Shown here: positions 9,768-20,313 of the stretch, one piece after another
Layout of the letters: every line of letters starts with the position of its first letter
Numbering within the stretch: position 1 is the first letter of the stretch
Assembly (NCBI GenBank): GCA_948567375.1
Contig: OX419757.1
Location: 25,414,732 to 25,478,731, forward strand
Length of the DNA stretch: 64,000 bases
Reading direction: 5' to 3'
Source of the DNA: Lunularia cruciata
Taxonomy: Eukaryota > Streptophyta > Marchantiopsida > Lunulariales > Lunulariaceae
Position numbers and translations under genes: made by a program
The notes under the pieces: model-generated
Told to the model about the DNA's origin: nothing
What the model saw: only the letters and a program-made list of their open reading frames with translations
Database searches by the model: none

Positions 9768-12700
9768 CAGACCTTTAGAGTACTGTTTTGGAATGTTCAT
9801 GGGCTCACACATACCAAGTACTCCAGCGCTAAGCCTTTGTGGGATGATGCTGATCTGATCAATCTTGTGGAGACATGGGAACATGAAGGAAACACCATTC
9901 AAGACATTGAAGGATTCACTCTTGTTGGTTCAACCTGGAACAAGCGGAGACAACACAAAGGAAGGGGCTTTGGAGGTATTGCTACTTACGTCAGATTTGG
10001 CTTTGAGAAATCAGTCTCTTTGATAGGTCAAGATTCAAGTGGACAATACCATTGGCTGAGGATTGGAGGAGTTGCCACACCTTGCTTCATTGCTGTTTGT
10101 TACTTTGCCCCGTTGACATCACCAATCTATTCAAGTGGACTTCTCAACACCATGCAGCCTTTCCATTCCTTGACGAAGGATGTGTTAGAGTTTCAAAGTA
10201 AAGGTGCAGTCCTTGTTCTTGGTGATTTCAATGCTAGGATCCAAGCCTCTCAGATCCCTGACTTGAGCGACCTTGAGAATGATCCTTTCCACAGCTTGAT
10301 AGACCATTCTAGTGCTTGGTCACGCTCTTCCAAAGATCCTATGTCCAATTCCATGAGTGAGCACTTTTTGAGCTTTGGTGCCAATTGTAGCTTGAAGATC
10401 TTGAATGGCCTTTCTCAATTTCCAGAAACTTGTAAAAGCACATGCTTTGCCTCAGGTGGATCAAGCACCATAGATTATATGCTCACTTCAGCTAATGATA
10501 TCCATCTTGTCTCAGATTTTGCTGTTTTAGATCCTCAACCAGAATCAGACCATGCACCTCTATCCTGTACCATCCTTTTTCCTTGCCTCAATAGAACCAC
10601 ATTACCTATAGACCATGCTTTTAGAGGCAAACTTCGTCTAGATTTTCACAAGAGAGACTTGTACCAACAAGCTATCCAAGAGAAATTGAGTTCTATGGAG
10701 TGGAGTTCTGATTTTCAACAACGTAGTGATCAATTGATTGAACTTCTTCAATCTACATCAACTTCTTTGTTTCCAAGAGGCTCCCACAGGAAGAGACTTG
10801 GTCTCCCTTGCAATAGATGGTATGATGCTGATTGCAAAATGGCAAGGATCAAAGCTATGGATAGATCTCTTGATCAGATTGCACAAAATCAAGCTTTTGT
10901 TTTATACAAAAAGTTGGTGAAGTGCAAAAAGCGGGCATTTCTAAGACTCAAAGGAGTTGAGTTGAGCACTGAATTGAGGAGCAATCCCAAGGCTTTCTGG
11001 AAAAAAGTAACCATCAGATCTCCATCTCCATCGCTGGACCTGAATGAGCTTTGTGACTATGTGAAGGATTTGTACTTTTTCCCAAATGCTCCAAGCATGG
11101 CACCTTGCCTTGGATCTGCTCTCACCATCTCTGAAGCTGATGTCAAGTACCAATTGAAGAAGTTGGCCAATGGTAAGGCTGAAGACCTTGATGGACTATG
11201 TGTTGAATTTCTGAAGTGGGGCGGTAGCCAACTGATTTCAGTACTCACTTCTCATTTGAATGAGGCAATCAAGTGTGGCTTTCCGGATAGATGGTGCTTC
11301 AAGAAGGTAGTTCCTATTCACAAGTCTGGCCAGAGAGATGTTGTCACCAATTACCGTACCATACTTGTTGGTAGTGTCTTTGCCAAGTTGTATGGTCGAA
11401 TTTTGGAGTCAAGGTTGAGCACTTGGGCTGAAAAGCACAAAATTCGAGCTAAGTGCCAAGCTGGTTTCAGATTAGGCTTTAGTACTTTGGATCACCTATT
11501 GGTACTTCATGTTTTGTGGTGCAAATCCAAGGGGGTTGGGAGAGCTCTCTATGTTGCCTTTATTGATTTCAGGAAGGCCTTTGATAAGGTGCTGAGGAAA
11601 TCTCTAAGTGAGAGACTCATTGAAGTGGGTGTTTCAGCTGATCTGATTGGTGCTATCTCTAGACTCTATGAGAAAGTGATTGTGAAACTTTCATCTTTGA
11701 GCTCTCAAGATGTCCTTAGCACAATGGGTGTGATCCAAGGCTGCTCTCTGTCTCCAACTCTGTTCGGAATCTTCATCGATGATCTAGAGAGTCTACTCAT
11801 GGAAGCTGGAGCTACAGGTGTACAGGTTGGCTCTTTGATGATACATGCACTCCTTTATGCAGATGATGTAGTGCTTCTCTCCACAAATCCACAAAGTTTA
11901 CAGAAGCTGTTGGATTCTCTACTTTGCTTTTGCAATGAAACAAAGATGGAGGTGAACCTTGACAAGTCCAAGGTGATTGTGGTGGGCTCTAAAGGTGTCA
12001 CACCTTTCTTTTTTGATGGACAGCAATTGGAGCAGGTTTCTTCTTATAAGTACTTGGGCCTTGAGTTTTCTCATGACTATAGTTGGTCTACTTGTGTGAA
12101 GATGAGAATCAATGCAGGCTTTAGAGCTTTGTATTCACTCATGAACCGCAGTAGACTTGCTCACCTCACCACATGGGAGTTGAAGAAGGTGCTGTTCAGA
12201 TCTCTTGTGCAGCCGGTGGTTCTCTATGGTGCTCAGATTTGGGGTCCAGGTACTAAGAAGACATGGTGGCAAAAGGTGGAGAAAGTTCAGAAATTGTTTT
12301 TGTGTGATGAACTTGGGGTGAGGACTCAAACTCCTTATGTATTCTTGCTTGCTGAAACAGGATTTTTACCTCTTGAGGCTGAAGCTTTGTTTTTAGCTAT
12401 CACATATGCCACTAAGGTGAGGTCCATGGAGCATGAGAGACTTCCCTACCAAGCTTTTTGTGCCACTCTATCTGTCGGTTGGTATACAGATCTGATTGCA
12501 TGGGCCACAAGGTGGAATGTTTCTGAGCGACATTGGAGATTGGAGCCTATTGCACTTCGAGAGGTGATCAAGGAGCAGTTTTTACTTCGCTTATGGCAGC
12601 AACCCGGTACCAAGATGGTGTTCTATCAGCAGTTTGTAAATCCTATGTTGGTGTATTGTGAGCAAGATTATCTCTTGGCTAGGATTTCTACTTCATTGAG

Positions 12701-12995
12701 ACATGTTATCGCTCAATATAGAACTAGTTCTCATAGACTAGAAGTAGAACAAGGACGTTGGCAGCAGATAGAGCACTCCATGCGACTCTGCAAATTGTGT
12801 ATTATGAGCAAAGTTGAGGATGAGCATCATGTGTTTGTTGATTGCCCTTGTTACATGCAGATTAGAGTTAGACATCAGATTACTTGCAGTGACTTCTCAA
12901 CTCTCTTACAGGTTGAAGCTTTAGCATTAGGGAAGTACATGACAGAAGTTACTTTACATCGGACCAATTTGTTACAAATTGGTCCGATGCCCTAG
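9762..12995 (+). CDS. LINE ORF2 polyprotein, copy B (APE endonuclease - reverse transcriptase - zinc finger)
   Basis: 1,077 open codons counted from the CAA after the amber stop. Endonuclease: WNVHGL (N11), ETW (E37), GDFN (D155, N157), STIDY and SDH (262-264). Reverse transcriptase: NYRTIL, QAGFR, FIDFRKAFD (D602), QGCSLSP (near 659-665), YADD (699-702), then VNLDKSK and YLGLEF. C-terminal motif C1010, C1013, H1022 or H1023, C1028. There is no RNase H domain. The protein nicks target DNA and primes cDNA on it. There is no ATG before residue 131, after two catalytic residues, so translation probably continues from ORF1 by readthrough; a TTG at 9837 would be the only early near-cognate alternative I noted. 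All key residues are present, so it may be functional. Confidence 0.92.
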   Translation, partial: QFQTFRVLFWNVHGLTHTKYSSAKPLWDDADLINLVETWEHEGNTIQDIEGFTLVGSTWNKRRQHKGRGFGGIATYVRFGFEKSVSLIGQDSSGQYHWLRIGGVATPCFIAVCYFAPLTSPIYSSGLLNTMQPFHSLTKDVLEFQSKGAVLVLGDFNARIQASQIPDLSDLENDPFHSLIDHSSAWSRSSKDPMSNSMSEHFLSFGANCSLKILNGLSQFPETCKSTCFASGGSSTIDYMLTSANDIHLVSDFAVLDPQPESDHAPLSCTILFPCLNRTTLPIDHAFRGKLRLDFHKRDLYQQAIQEKLSSMEWSSDFQQRSDQLIELLQSTSTSLFPRGSHRKRLGLPCNRWYDADCKMARIKAMDRSLDQIAQNQAFVLYKKLVKCKKRAFLRLKGVELSTELRSNPKAFWKKVTIRSPSPSLDLNELCDYVKDLYFFPNAPSMAPCLGSALTISEADVKYQLKKLANGKAEDLDGLCVEFLKWGGSQLISVLTSHLNEAIKCGFPDRWCFKKVVPIHKSGQRDVVTNYRTILVGSVFAKLYGRILESRLSTWAEKHKIRAKCQAGFRLGFSTLDHLLVLHVLWCKSKGVGRALYVAFIDFRKAFDKVLRKSLSERLIEVGVSADLIGAISRLYEKVIVKLSSLSSQDVLSTMGVIQGCSLSPTLFGIFIDDLESLLMEAGATGVQVGSLMIHALLYADDVVLLSTNPQSLQKLLDSLLCFCNETKMEVNLDKSKVIVVGSKGVTPFFFDGQQLEQVSSYKYLGLEFSHDYSWSTCVKMRINAGFRALYSLMNRSRLAHLTTWELKKVLFRSLVQPVVLYGAQIWGPGTKKTWWQKVEKVQKLFLCDELGVRTQTPYVFLLAETGFLPLEAEALFLAITYATKVRSMEHERLPYQAFCATLSVGWYTDLIAWATRWNVSERHWRLEPIALREVIKEQFLLRLWQQPGTKMVFYQQFVNPMLVYCEQDYLLARISTSLRHVIAQYRTSSHRLEVEQGRWQQIEHSMRLCKLCIMSKVEDEHHVFVDCPCYMQIRVRHQITCSDFSTLLQVEALALGKYMTEVTLHRTNLLQIGPMP

Positions 12996-13008
12996 GCCCT
13001 TGCCTAGG
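12957..13008 (+). other. Two adjacent RNA hairpins at the LINE 3' end
   Basis: 12957-12989 is a perfect 16-bp inverted repeat (arm CATCGGACCAATTTGT, one base between the arms) over the last ORF2 codons. 12991-13008 is a 7-bp stem (CCTAGGC / GCCTAGG) with a 4-base loop, overlapping the stop. Both lie about 75-145 bp from the tail and are kept, in perfect or nearly perfect form, even in the shortest fragments. A role as the RT recognition structure is an inference. Confidence 0.6.
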
Positions 13009-13100
13009 CTCACATTTCATGTGTTTTGTATTGTGTTTCCAGCCTTTTGACTCTTTGGGTCTTTCGGGCTTTATATTTCATTGTTTCATTGTTTCATTGT
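12996..13100 (+). other. LINE 3' UTR and TTTCATTG tail, copy B
   Basis: About 80 bases of 3' UTR follow the ORF2 stop, ending GGGCTTTATA. The element then ends in TTTCATTG units, not poly(A). No AATAAA-type signal is seen. The last unit merges with the target duplication TTCAAC. Confidence 0.8.
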
Positions 13101-13106
13101 TTCAAC

Positions 13107-14268
13107 AGCTTCTGTAAACTCTGTGGATTTGTGGAGAGAAGCACTACATCATCTGCATAAAGGAGTGCATGTATCATCAAAGAGCCAACCTGTACACCTG
13201 TAGCTCCAGCTTCCATGAGTAGACTCTCTAGATCATCGATGAAGATTCCGAACAGAGTTGGAGACAGAGAGCAGCCTTGGATCACACCCATTGTGCTAAG
13301 GACATCTTGAGAGCTCAAAGATGAAAGTTTCACAATCACTTTCTCATAGAATCTAGAGATAGCACCAATCAGATCAGCTGAAACACCCACTTCAATGAGT
13401 CTCTCACTTAGAGATTTCCTTAGCACCTTATCAAAGGCCTTCCTGAAATCAATAAAGGCAACATAGAGAGCTCTCCCAACCCCCTTGGATTTGCACCACA
13501 AAACATGAAGTACCAATAGGTGATCCAAAGTACTAAAGCCTAATCTGAAACCAGCTTGGCACTTAGCTCGAATTTTGTGCTTTTCAGCCCAAGTGCTCAA
13601 CCTTGACTCCAAAATTCGACCATACAACTTGGCAAAGACACTACCAACAAGTATGGTACGGTAATTGGTGACAACATCTCTCTGGCCAGACTTGTGAATA
13701 GGAACTACCTTCTTGAAGCACCATCTATCCGGAAAGCCACACTTGATTGCCTCATTCAAATGAGAAGTGAGTATTGAAATCAGTTGGCTACCGCCCCACT
13801 TCAGAAGTTCAACACATAGTCCATCAAGGTCTTCAGCCTTACCATTGGCCAACTTCTTCAATTGGTACTTGACATCAGCTTCAGAGATGGTGAGAGCAGA
13901 TCCAAGGCAAGGTGCCATGCTTGGAGCATTTGGGAAAAAGTACAAATCCTTCACATAGTCACAAAGCTCATTCAGGTCCAGCGATGGAGATGGAGATCTG
14001 ATGGTTACTTTTTTCCAGAAAGCCTTGGGATTGCTCCTCAATTCAGTGCTCAACTCAACTCCTTTGAGTCTTAGAAATGCCCGCTTTTTGCACTTCACCA
14101 ACTTTTTGTATAAAACAAAAGCTTGATTTTGTGCAATCTGATCAAGAGATCTATCCATAGCTTTGATCCTTGCCATTTTGCAATCAGCATCATACCATCT
14201 ATTGCAAGGGAGACCAAGTCTCTTCCTATGGGAGCCTCTTGGAAACAAAGAAGTTGATGTAGATTGAA
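13107..14268 (-). pseudogene. LINE ORF2 5' portion of copy F (endonuclease end to RT)
   Basis: Read leftward from about 14268, this encodes ORF2 from the LFPRGSH motif (about residue 336) through RT motifs NYRTIL, QAGFR, FIDFRKAFD, QGCSLSP and YADD up to NPQSLQKLL at 13107, with no stop. It is the direct continuation of 7414-8500. The endonuclease domain is missing because copy D now occupies the upstream side. The right boundary shares GAAGA with the start of D. Confidence 0.9.
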
Positions 14269-14296
14269 GATTAGTGAGTGATTAGTGATTGGCATA

Positions 14297-15136
14297 ATGG
14301 AGGAGTCCAAGATGGTGAAAGACATTGCAGATATAGCCTTGAAGCAACAACAATTAGCTGAAATGTACAGGAAATCTAATGATTTCCACAAAGAGCTTAG
14401 AAGTTTCTTTGCACCTATGTCCCAGTGCATGAGTACTCTCATGATTGATATGGATGTTGTAAAGGTTGAGATCAGCACTATAAAAGAGTCATTGAACTTG
14501 GTCAACCAAGAGATTCAAGACCTAAAGAAGAGTACTATCTCGTTGTTAACATCAACCAAGGGGATGGTGGATGCTACTGAGAAGGTTGCATCTTTGGGAG
14601 TACAAGCCAACGACATTGCTACACAAAGCGGAGGGCTCCAACAGATTGTGGACACATTAGAAGTGAAGATGAAGTCTTATGCTGAAGCTACTAAGGTGGC
14701 TCAAATCTCTTACTTGCAAGAGCATGAGGTTGAAAAGGAGAACCAACTGGTGAAAATGAAAAACTTGAGGATTTCAGGTTTGCCAGAGATTGAGAAGGAA
14801 GATACCAAGGCCATAGTGTGTGAATTTATTGCTGATTCTCTGAGAGTCCATGATCCTCAAATTGTGCAAGCATATAGATTGGGACAGCAAGGTGCACAAT
14901 CAAGAAGCATTTTGGTGAGGTTTGGCTCAGAAACTCAAAGGAATTTAGTGATGGCAAACAAGGCTGTATTGAAGGGGCGGCGCATCTGGTTAGATCCTGA
15001 TCTCACATCTCTCCAATGGCAAGCAAAGAAGGGAGAATTAGCAAAAGTGAAGGAGGCTCAACAAGCAGGCTTTGTTGCATTCTTGAGAGATAATAGAGCT
15101 GTGATTACTCAAAAGAAATTGTCAGCTGTTGCATAG
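14297..15136 (+). CDS. LINE ORF1 protein, copy D (divergent N-terminus)
   Basis: A 279-residue ORF1 with the same layout as in copies B and E: coiled-coil-like N-terminus, RRM (NLRISGLPEIE), C-terminal domain. The first 120 residues differ from copy B at about 35 positions, while the remaining 159 differ at about 8. The start is the ATG at 14297, aligned with the MEASK start of B (here MEESK). It ends with TAG followed by CAATTC, as in the other copies. The uneven divergence suggests a chimera, or fast evolution of the coiled coil. Because ORF2 is cut off, the element can no longer move on its own. Confidence 0.85.
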   Translation: MEESKMVKDIADIALKQQQLAEMYRKSNDFHKELRSFFAPMSQCMSTLMIDMDVVKVEISTIKESLNLVNQEIQDLKKSTISLLTSTKGMVDATEKVASLGVQANDIATQSGGLQQIVDTLEVKMKSYAEATKVAQISYLQEHEVEKENQLVKMKNLRISGLPEIEKEDTKAIVCEFIADSLRVHDPQIVQAYRLGQQGAQSRSILVRFGSETQRNLVMANKAVLKGRRIWLDPDLTSLQWQAKKGELAKVKEAQQAGFVAFLRDNRAVITQKKLSAVA

Positions 15137-16971
15137 CAATTCCAGACCCTTAGAGTGTTGTTTTGGAATGTACATGGGCTCACACAAACCAAGTACTCCA
15201 GCATTAAGCCTTTGTGGGATGATGCTGATCTGATCAATCTTGTGGAGACATGGAAACATGAAGGAAACACCATTCAAGACATTGAAGGTTTCACTCTTAT
15301 TGGGTCAACTTGGAACAAGCGGAGGCAACACAAAGGAAGGGGCTTTGGAGGTATTGCTACTTACGTCAGATTTGGCTTTGAGAAATCAGTCTCTTTGATA
15401 GGTCAAGATTCAAATGGACAATACCAATGGCTGAGGATTGGAGGAGTTGCCACACCTTGCTTCATTGCTGTTTGCTACTTTGCCCCATTGACATCACCAA
15501 TCTATTCAAGTGGAGTTCTCAACACCATGTAGCCTTTCCATTCCTTGACAAAGGATGTGTTAGAGTTTCAAAGTAAAGGTGCAGTACTTGTTCTTGGTGA
15601 TTTCAATGCTAGGATCCAAGCCTCTCAGATCCCTGACTTGAGTGACCTTGAGAATGATCCTCTCCATAGTTTGATAGATCATTCTAGTGCTTGGTCCCGC
15701 TCTTCCAAAGATCTTATGTCCAACCCCATGAGTGAGCACTTTTTGAGCTTTGGTACCAATTGTAGCTTGAAGATCTTGAATGGCCTTTCTCAATTTCCAG
15801 AAACTGGTAAAAGCACATGCTTTGCCTCTGGTGGATCAAGCACCATAGATTATATGCTCACTTCAGCTAATGATATCCACTTTGTCTCAGATTTTATTGT
15901 TTTAGATCCTCAACCAGAATCAGACCATGCACCTCTATCTTGTGCCATCCTTCTTCCTTGCCTCAATAGAACCACATTACCTATTGACCATGCCTTTAGA
16001 GGAAAACTTCATCTAGACTTTCACAAGAGAGACTTGTACCAACAAGCTATCCAAGAGAAATTGAGTTCTATGGAGTGGAGTTCTGATTTTCAACAACGTA
16101 GTGATCAGTTGGTTGAGCTTCTTCAATCTATATCAACTACTTTCTTTCCAAGAGGCTCCCACAGGAAGAGACTTGGTCTCCCTTACAATAGGTGGTATGA
16201 TGCTGATTGCAAAATGGCAAGGATCAAAGCTATGGATAGGTCTCTTGATCAGATTGCACAAAATCAAGCCTTTGTTTCATACAGAAAGTTGGTGAAGTGC
16301 AAAAAGCGAGCATTTTTTAGACTCAAGGGGGTTGAGTTGAGCACTGAACTGAGGAGCAATCCTAAGGCTTTTTGGAAGAAGGTAACCATCAGATCTCCAT
16401 CTCCATCGCTGGACCTAAACAAGCTTTGTGACTATGTGAAAGATCTGTACTTTTTCCCTGATGCTCCAAGCATGGCACCTTGCCTTGGATCTGCTCTCAC
16501 CATCTCTGAAGCTGATGTCAAGTACCAATTGAAGAAGTTGGCCAATGGTAAGGCTGAAGACCTTGATGGACGATGTGTTGAACTTCTGAAGTGGGGCGGT
16601 AGCCATCTGATTTCAGTACTCACTTCTCATTTGAATGAGGCAATCAAGTGTGGCTTTCCGGATAGATGGTGCTTCAAGAAGGTTGTTCCTATTCACAAGT
16701 CTGGCCAGAGAGATGTTGTCACCAATTACCGTACCATACTTGTTGGTAGTGTCTTTGCCAAGTTGTATGGTCGAATTTTGGAGTCTAGGTTGAGCACTTG
16801 GGCTAAAAAGTACAACGTTCGAGCTAAGTGCCAAGCGGGTTTCAGATCGGGCTTTAGCACCTTGGATCACTTATTGGTACTCCATGTTTTGTGGTGGAAA
16901 TCCAAGGGTGTTGGGAGAGCTCTCTATGTTGCCTTTATTGATTTCAGGAAGGCCTTTGATAAGGTGCTTAG
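15137..16971 (+). pseudogene. LINE ORF2, copy D, nonsense mutation and truncated in RT
   Basis: It continues in frame from the ORF1 amber stop, with CAATTC next and no ATG before the endonuclease. CAG became TAG at 15530-15532 (in NTMQPFHS). The rest reads through GDFN, SDH, NYRTIL and QAGFR, and ends inside FIDFRKAFDKV at 16971. The YADD box and everything after it are missing, so no active RT can be made. Confidence 0.9.
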
Positions 16972-17078
16972 AAACAATGAAACAATGAAACAATGAAATA
17001 TAAAGCCCGAAAGACCCAAAGAGTCAAAAGGCTGGAAACACAATACAAAACACATGAAATGTGAGCCTAGGCAAGGGC

Positions 17079-20000
17079 CTAGGGCATCGGACCAATTTGT
17101 AACAAATTGGTCCGATGTAAAGTAACTTCTGTCATGTACTTCCCTAACGCTAAAGCTTCAACCTGTAAGAGAGTTGAGAAGTCACTACAAGTAATCTGAT
17201 GTCTAACTCTAATCTGCATGTAACAAGGGCAATCAACAAACACATGATGCTCATCCTCAACTTTGCTCATAATACACAATTTGCAAAGTCGCATGGAGTG
17301 CTCTATCTGCTGCCAACGTCCTTGTTCTACTTCTAGTCTATGAGAACTAGTTCTATATTGAGCGATAACATATCTAAATGAAGTAGAAATCCTAGCCAAG
17401 AGATAATCTTGCTCACAATACACCAACATAGGATTTACAAACTGCTGATAGAACACCATCTTGGTACCGGGTTGCTGCCATAAGCGAAGTAAAAACTGCT
17501 CCTTGATCACCTCTCGAAGTGCAATAGGCTCCAATCTCCAATGTCGCTCAGAAACATTCCACCTTGTGGCCCATGCAATCAGATCTGTATACCAACCGAC
17601 AGATAGAGTGGCACAAAAAGCTTGGTAGGGAAGTCTCTCATGCTCCATGGACCTCACCTTAGTGGCATATGTGATAGCTAAAAACAAAGCTTCAGCCTCA
17701 AGAGGTAAAAATCCTATTTCAGCAAGCAGGAATACATAAGGAGTTTGAGTCCTCACCCCAAGTTCATCACACAAAAACAATTTCTGAACTTTCTCCACCT
17801 TTTGCCACCATGTCTTCTTAGTACCTGGACCCCAAATCTGAGCACCATAGAGAACCACCGGCTGCACAAGAGATCTGAACAGCACCTTCTTCAACTCCCA
17901 TGTGGTGAGGTGAGCAAGTCTACTGCGGTTCATGAGTGAATACAAAGCTCTAAAGCCTACATTGATTCTCATCTTCACACAAGTGGACCAACTATAGTCA
18001 TGAGAAAACTCAAGGCCCAAGTACTTATAAGAAGAAACCTGCTCCAATTGCTGTCCATCAAAAAAGAAAGGTGTGACACCTTTAGAACCCACCACAATGA
18101 CCTTGGACTTGTCAAGGTTCACCTCCATCTTTGTTTGATTGCAAAAGCAAAGTAGAGAATCCAACAGCTTCTGTAAACTCTGTGGATTTGTGGAGAGAAG
18201 CACTACATCATCTGCATAAAGGAGTGCATGTATCATCAAAGAGCCAACCTGTACACCTGTAGCTCCAGCTTCCATGAGTAGACTCTCTAGATCATCGATG
18301 AAGATTCCGAACAGAGTTGGAGACAGAGAGCAGCCTTGGATCACACTCATTGTGCTAAGGACATCTTGAGAGCTCAAAGATGAAAGTTTCACAATCACTT
18401 TCTCATAGAGTCTAGAGATAGCACCAATCAGATCAGCTGAAACACCCACTTCAATGAGTCTCTCACTTAGAGATTTCCTGAGCACCTTATCAAAGGCCTT
18501 CCTGAAATCAATAAAGGCAACATAGAGAGCTCTCCCAACCCCCTTGGATTTCCACCACAAAACATGAAGTACCAATAGGTGGTCCAAAGTACTAAACCTA
18601 ATCTGAAACCAGCTTGGCACTTAGCTCGAATTTTGTGTGCTTTTCAGCCCAAGTGCTCAACCTTGACTCCAAAATTCGACCATACAACTTGGCAAAGACA
18701 CTACCAACAAGTATGGTACGGTAATTGGTGACAACATCTCTCTGGCCAGACTTGTGAATAGGAACTACCTTCTTGAAGCACCATCTATCCGGAAAGCCAC
18801 ACTTGATTGCCTCATTCAAATGAGAAGTGAGTATTGAAATCAGTTGGCTACCGCCCCACTTCAGAAGTTCAACACATAGTCCATCAAGGTCTTCAGCCTT
18901 ACCATTGGCCAACTTCTTCAATTGGTACTTGACATCAGCTTCAGAGATGGTGAGAGCAGATCCAAGGCAAGGTGCCATGCTTGGAGCATTTGGGAAAAAG
19001 TACAAATCCTTCACATAGTCACAAAGCTCATTCAGGTCCAGCGATGGAGATGGAGATCTGATGGTTACCTTCTTCCAGAAAGCCTTGGGATTGCTCCTCA
19101 ATTCAGTGCTCAACTCAACTCCTTTGAGTCTTAGAAATGCCCGCTTTTTGCACTTCACCAACTTTCTATATAAAACAAAAGCTTGATTTTGTGCAATCTG
19201 ATCAAGAGATCTATCCATAGCTTTGATCCTTGCCATTTTTCAATCAGCATCATACCATCTATTGCAAGGGAGACCAAGTCTCTTCCTGTGGGAGCCTCTT
19301 GGAAACAAAGAAGTTGATGTAGATTGAAGAAGTTCAATCAATTGATCACTATGTTGTTGAAAATCAAAACTCCACTCCATAGAACTCAATTTCTCTTGGA
19401 TAGCTTGTTGGTACAAGTCTCTCTTGTGAAAATCTAGACGAAGTTTGCCTCTAAAAGCATGGTCTATAGGTAATGTGGTTCTATTGAGGCAAGGAAAAAG
19501 GATGGTACAGGATAGAGGTGCATGGTCTGATTTTGGTTGAGGATCTAAAACAGCAAAATCTGAGACAAGATGGATATCATTAGCTGAAGTGAGCATATAA
19601 TCTATGGTGCTTGATCCACCTGAGGCAAACCATGTGCTTTTATAAGTTTCTGGAAATTGAGAAAGGCCATTCAAGATCTTCAAGCTACAATTGGCACCAA
19701 AGCTCAAAAAGTGCTCACTCATGGAATTGGACATAGGATCTTTGGAAGAGCGTGACCAAGCACTGGAATGGTCTATCAAGCTGTGGAAAGGATCATTCTC
19801 AAGGTCGCTCAAGTCAGGGATCTGAGAGGCTTGGATCCTAGCATTGAAATCACCAAGAACAAGGACTGCACCTTTACTTTGAAACTCTAACACATCCTTC
19901 GTCAAGGAATGGAAAGGCTGCACGGTGTTGAGAAGTCCACTTGAATAGATTGGTGATGTCAACGGGGCAAAGTAACAAACAGCAATGAAGCAAGGTGTGG

Positions 20001-20313
20001 CAACTCCTCCAATCCTCAGCCAATGGTATTGTCCACTTGAATCTTGACCTATCAAAGAGACTGATTTCTCAAAGCCAAATCTGACGTAAGTAGCAATACC
20101 TCCAAAGCCCCTTCCTTTGTGTTGTCTCTGCTTGTTCCAGATTGAACCAACAAGAGTGAATCCTTCAATGTCTTGAATGGTGTTTCCTTCATGTTCCCAT
20201 GTCTCCACAAGATTGATCAGATCAGCATCATCCCACAAAGGCTTAGCGCTGGAGTACTTGGTATGTGTGAGCCCATGAACATTCCAAAACAGTACTCTTA
20301 AGGTCTGGAATTG
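17079..20313 (-). pseudogene. LINE ORF2, copy C, nonsense and frameshifts
   Basis: It carries all APE and RT motifs. A TGC to TGA change at 19237-19239 (in YDADCK) stops it. An extra TG near 18636 and one missing base near 18596 shift the frame around the QAGFR motif, between AEKH and FSTLDH. The remainder, with YADD and the zinc-finger region, is open to the stop at 17079. The few lesions suggest a fairly young copy. Confidence 0.92.

Larger units (their letters stand above)
8501..13100 (+). mobile_element. LINE copy B, both ORFs intact, 5' UTR internally deleted
   Basis: It is inserted in copy F with a 6-bp target duplication TTCAAC (8495-8500 and 13101-13106). It has a shortened 5' UTR, an open ORF1 (279 aa), the amber junction, an open ORF2 (1,077 codons after the stop), a 95-bp 3' UTR and a TTTCATTG tail of about three units. 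The 5' UTR lacks about 644 bp that copy E has. Near-identity with E implies recent activity of the family. Confidence 0.93.
7307..14268 (-). mobile_element. LINE copy F, split by copy B (F = 7307-8500 plus 13107-14268)
   Basis: The 3' tail (CAATGAAA repeats on this strand) starts at 7307 after GATTTGAAA. F then runs through the 3' UTR and ORF2 up to 8500, is interrupted by copy B, and resumes at 13107 with the next ORF2 bases. It ends at about 14268, where copy D begins. The duplicated TTCAAC at 8495-8500 and 13101-13106 shows that B landed in F. The 5' part of F beyond ORF2 residue 333 is missing. Confidence 0.9.
14269..16971 (+). mobile_element. LINE copy D, divergent chimeric subfamily, 3' end lost
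   Basis: It starts with GATTAGTG, the same first bases as copy E, but only 28 bp separate this from the ORF1 start codon, so it has practically no 5' UTR. ORF1 is open. ORF2 has one stop and is cut off in RT motif A at 16971, where the tail of copy C begins. The missing remainder of D is not found on the other side of C. Confidence 0.88.
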
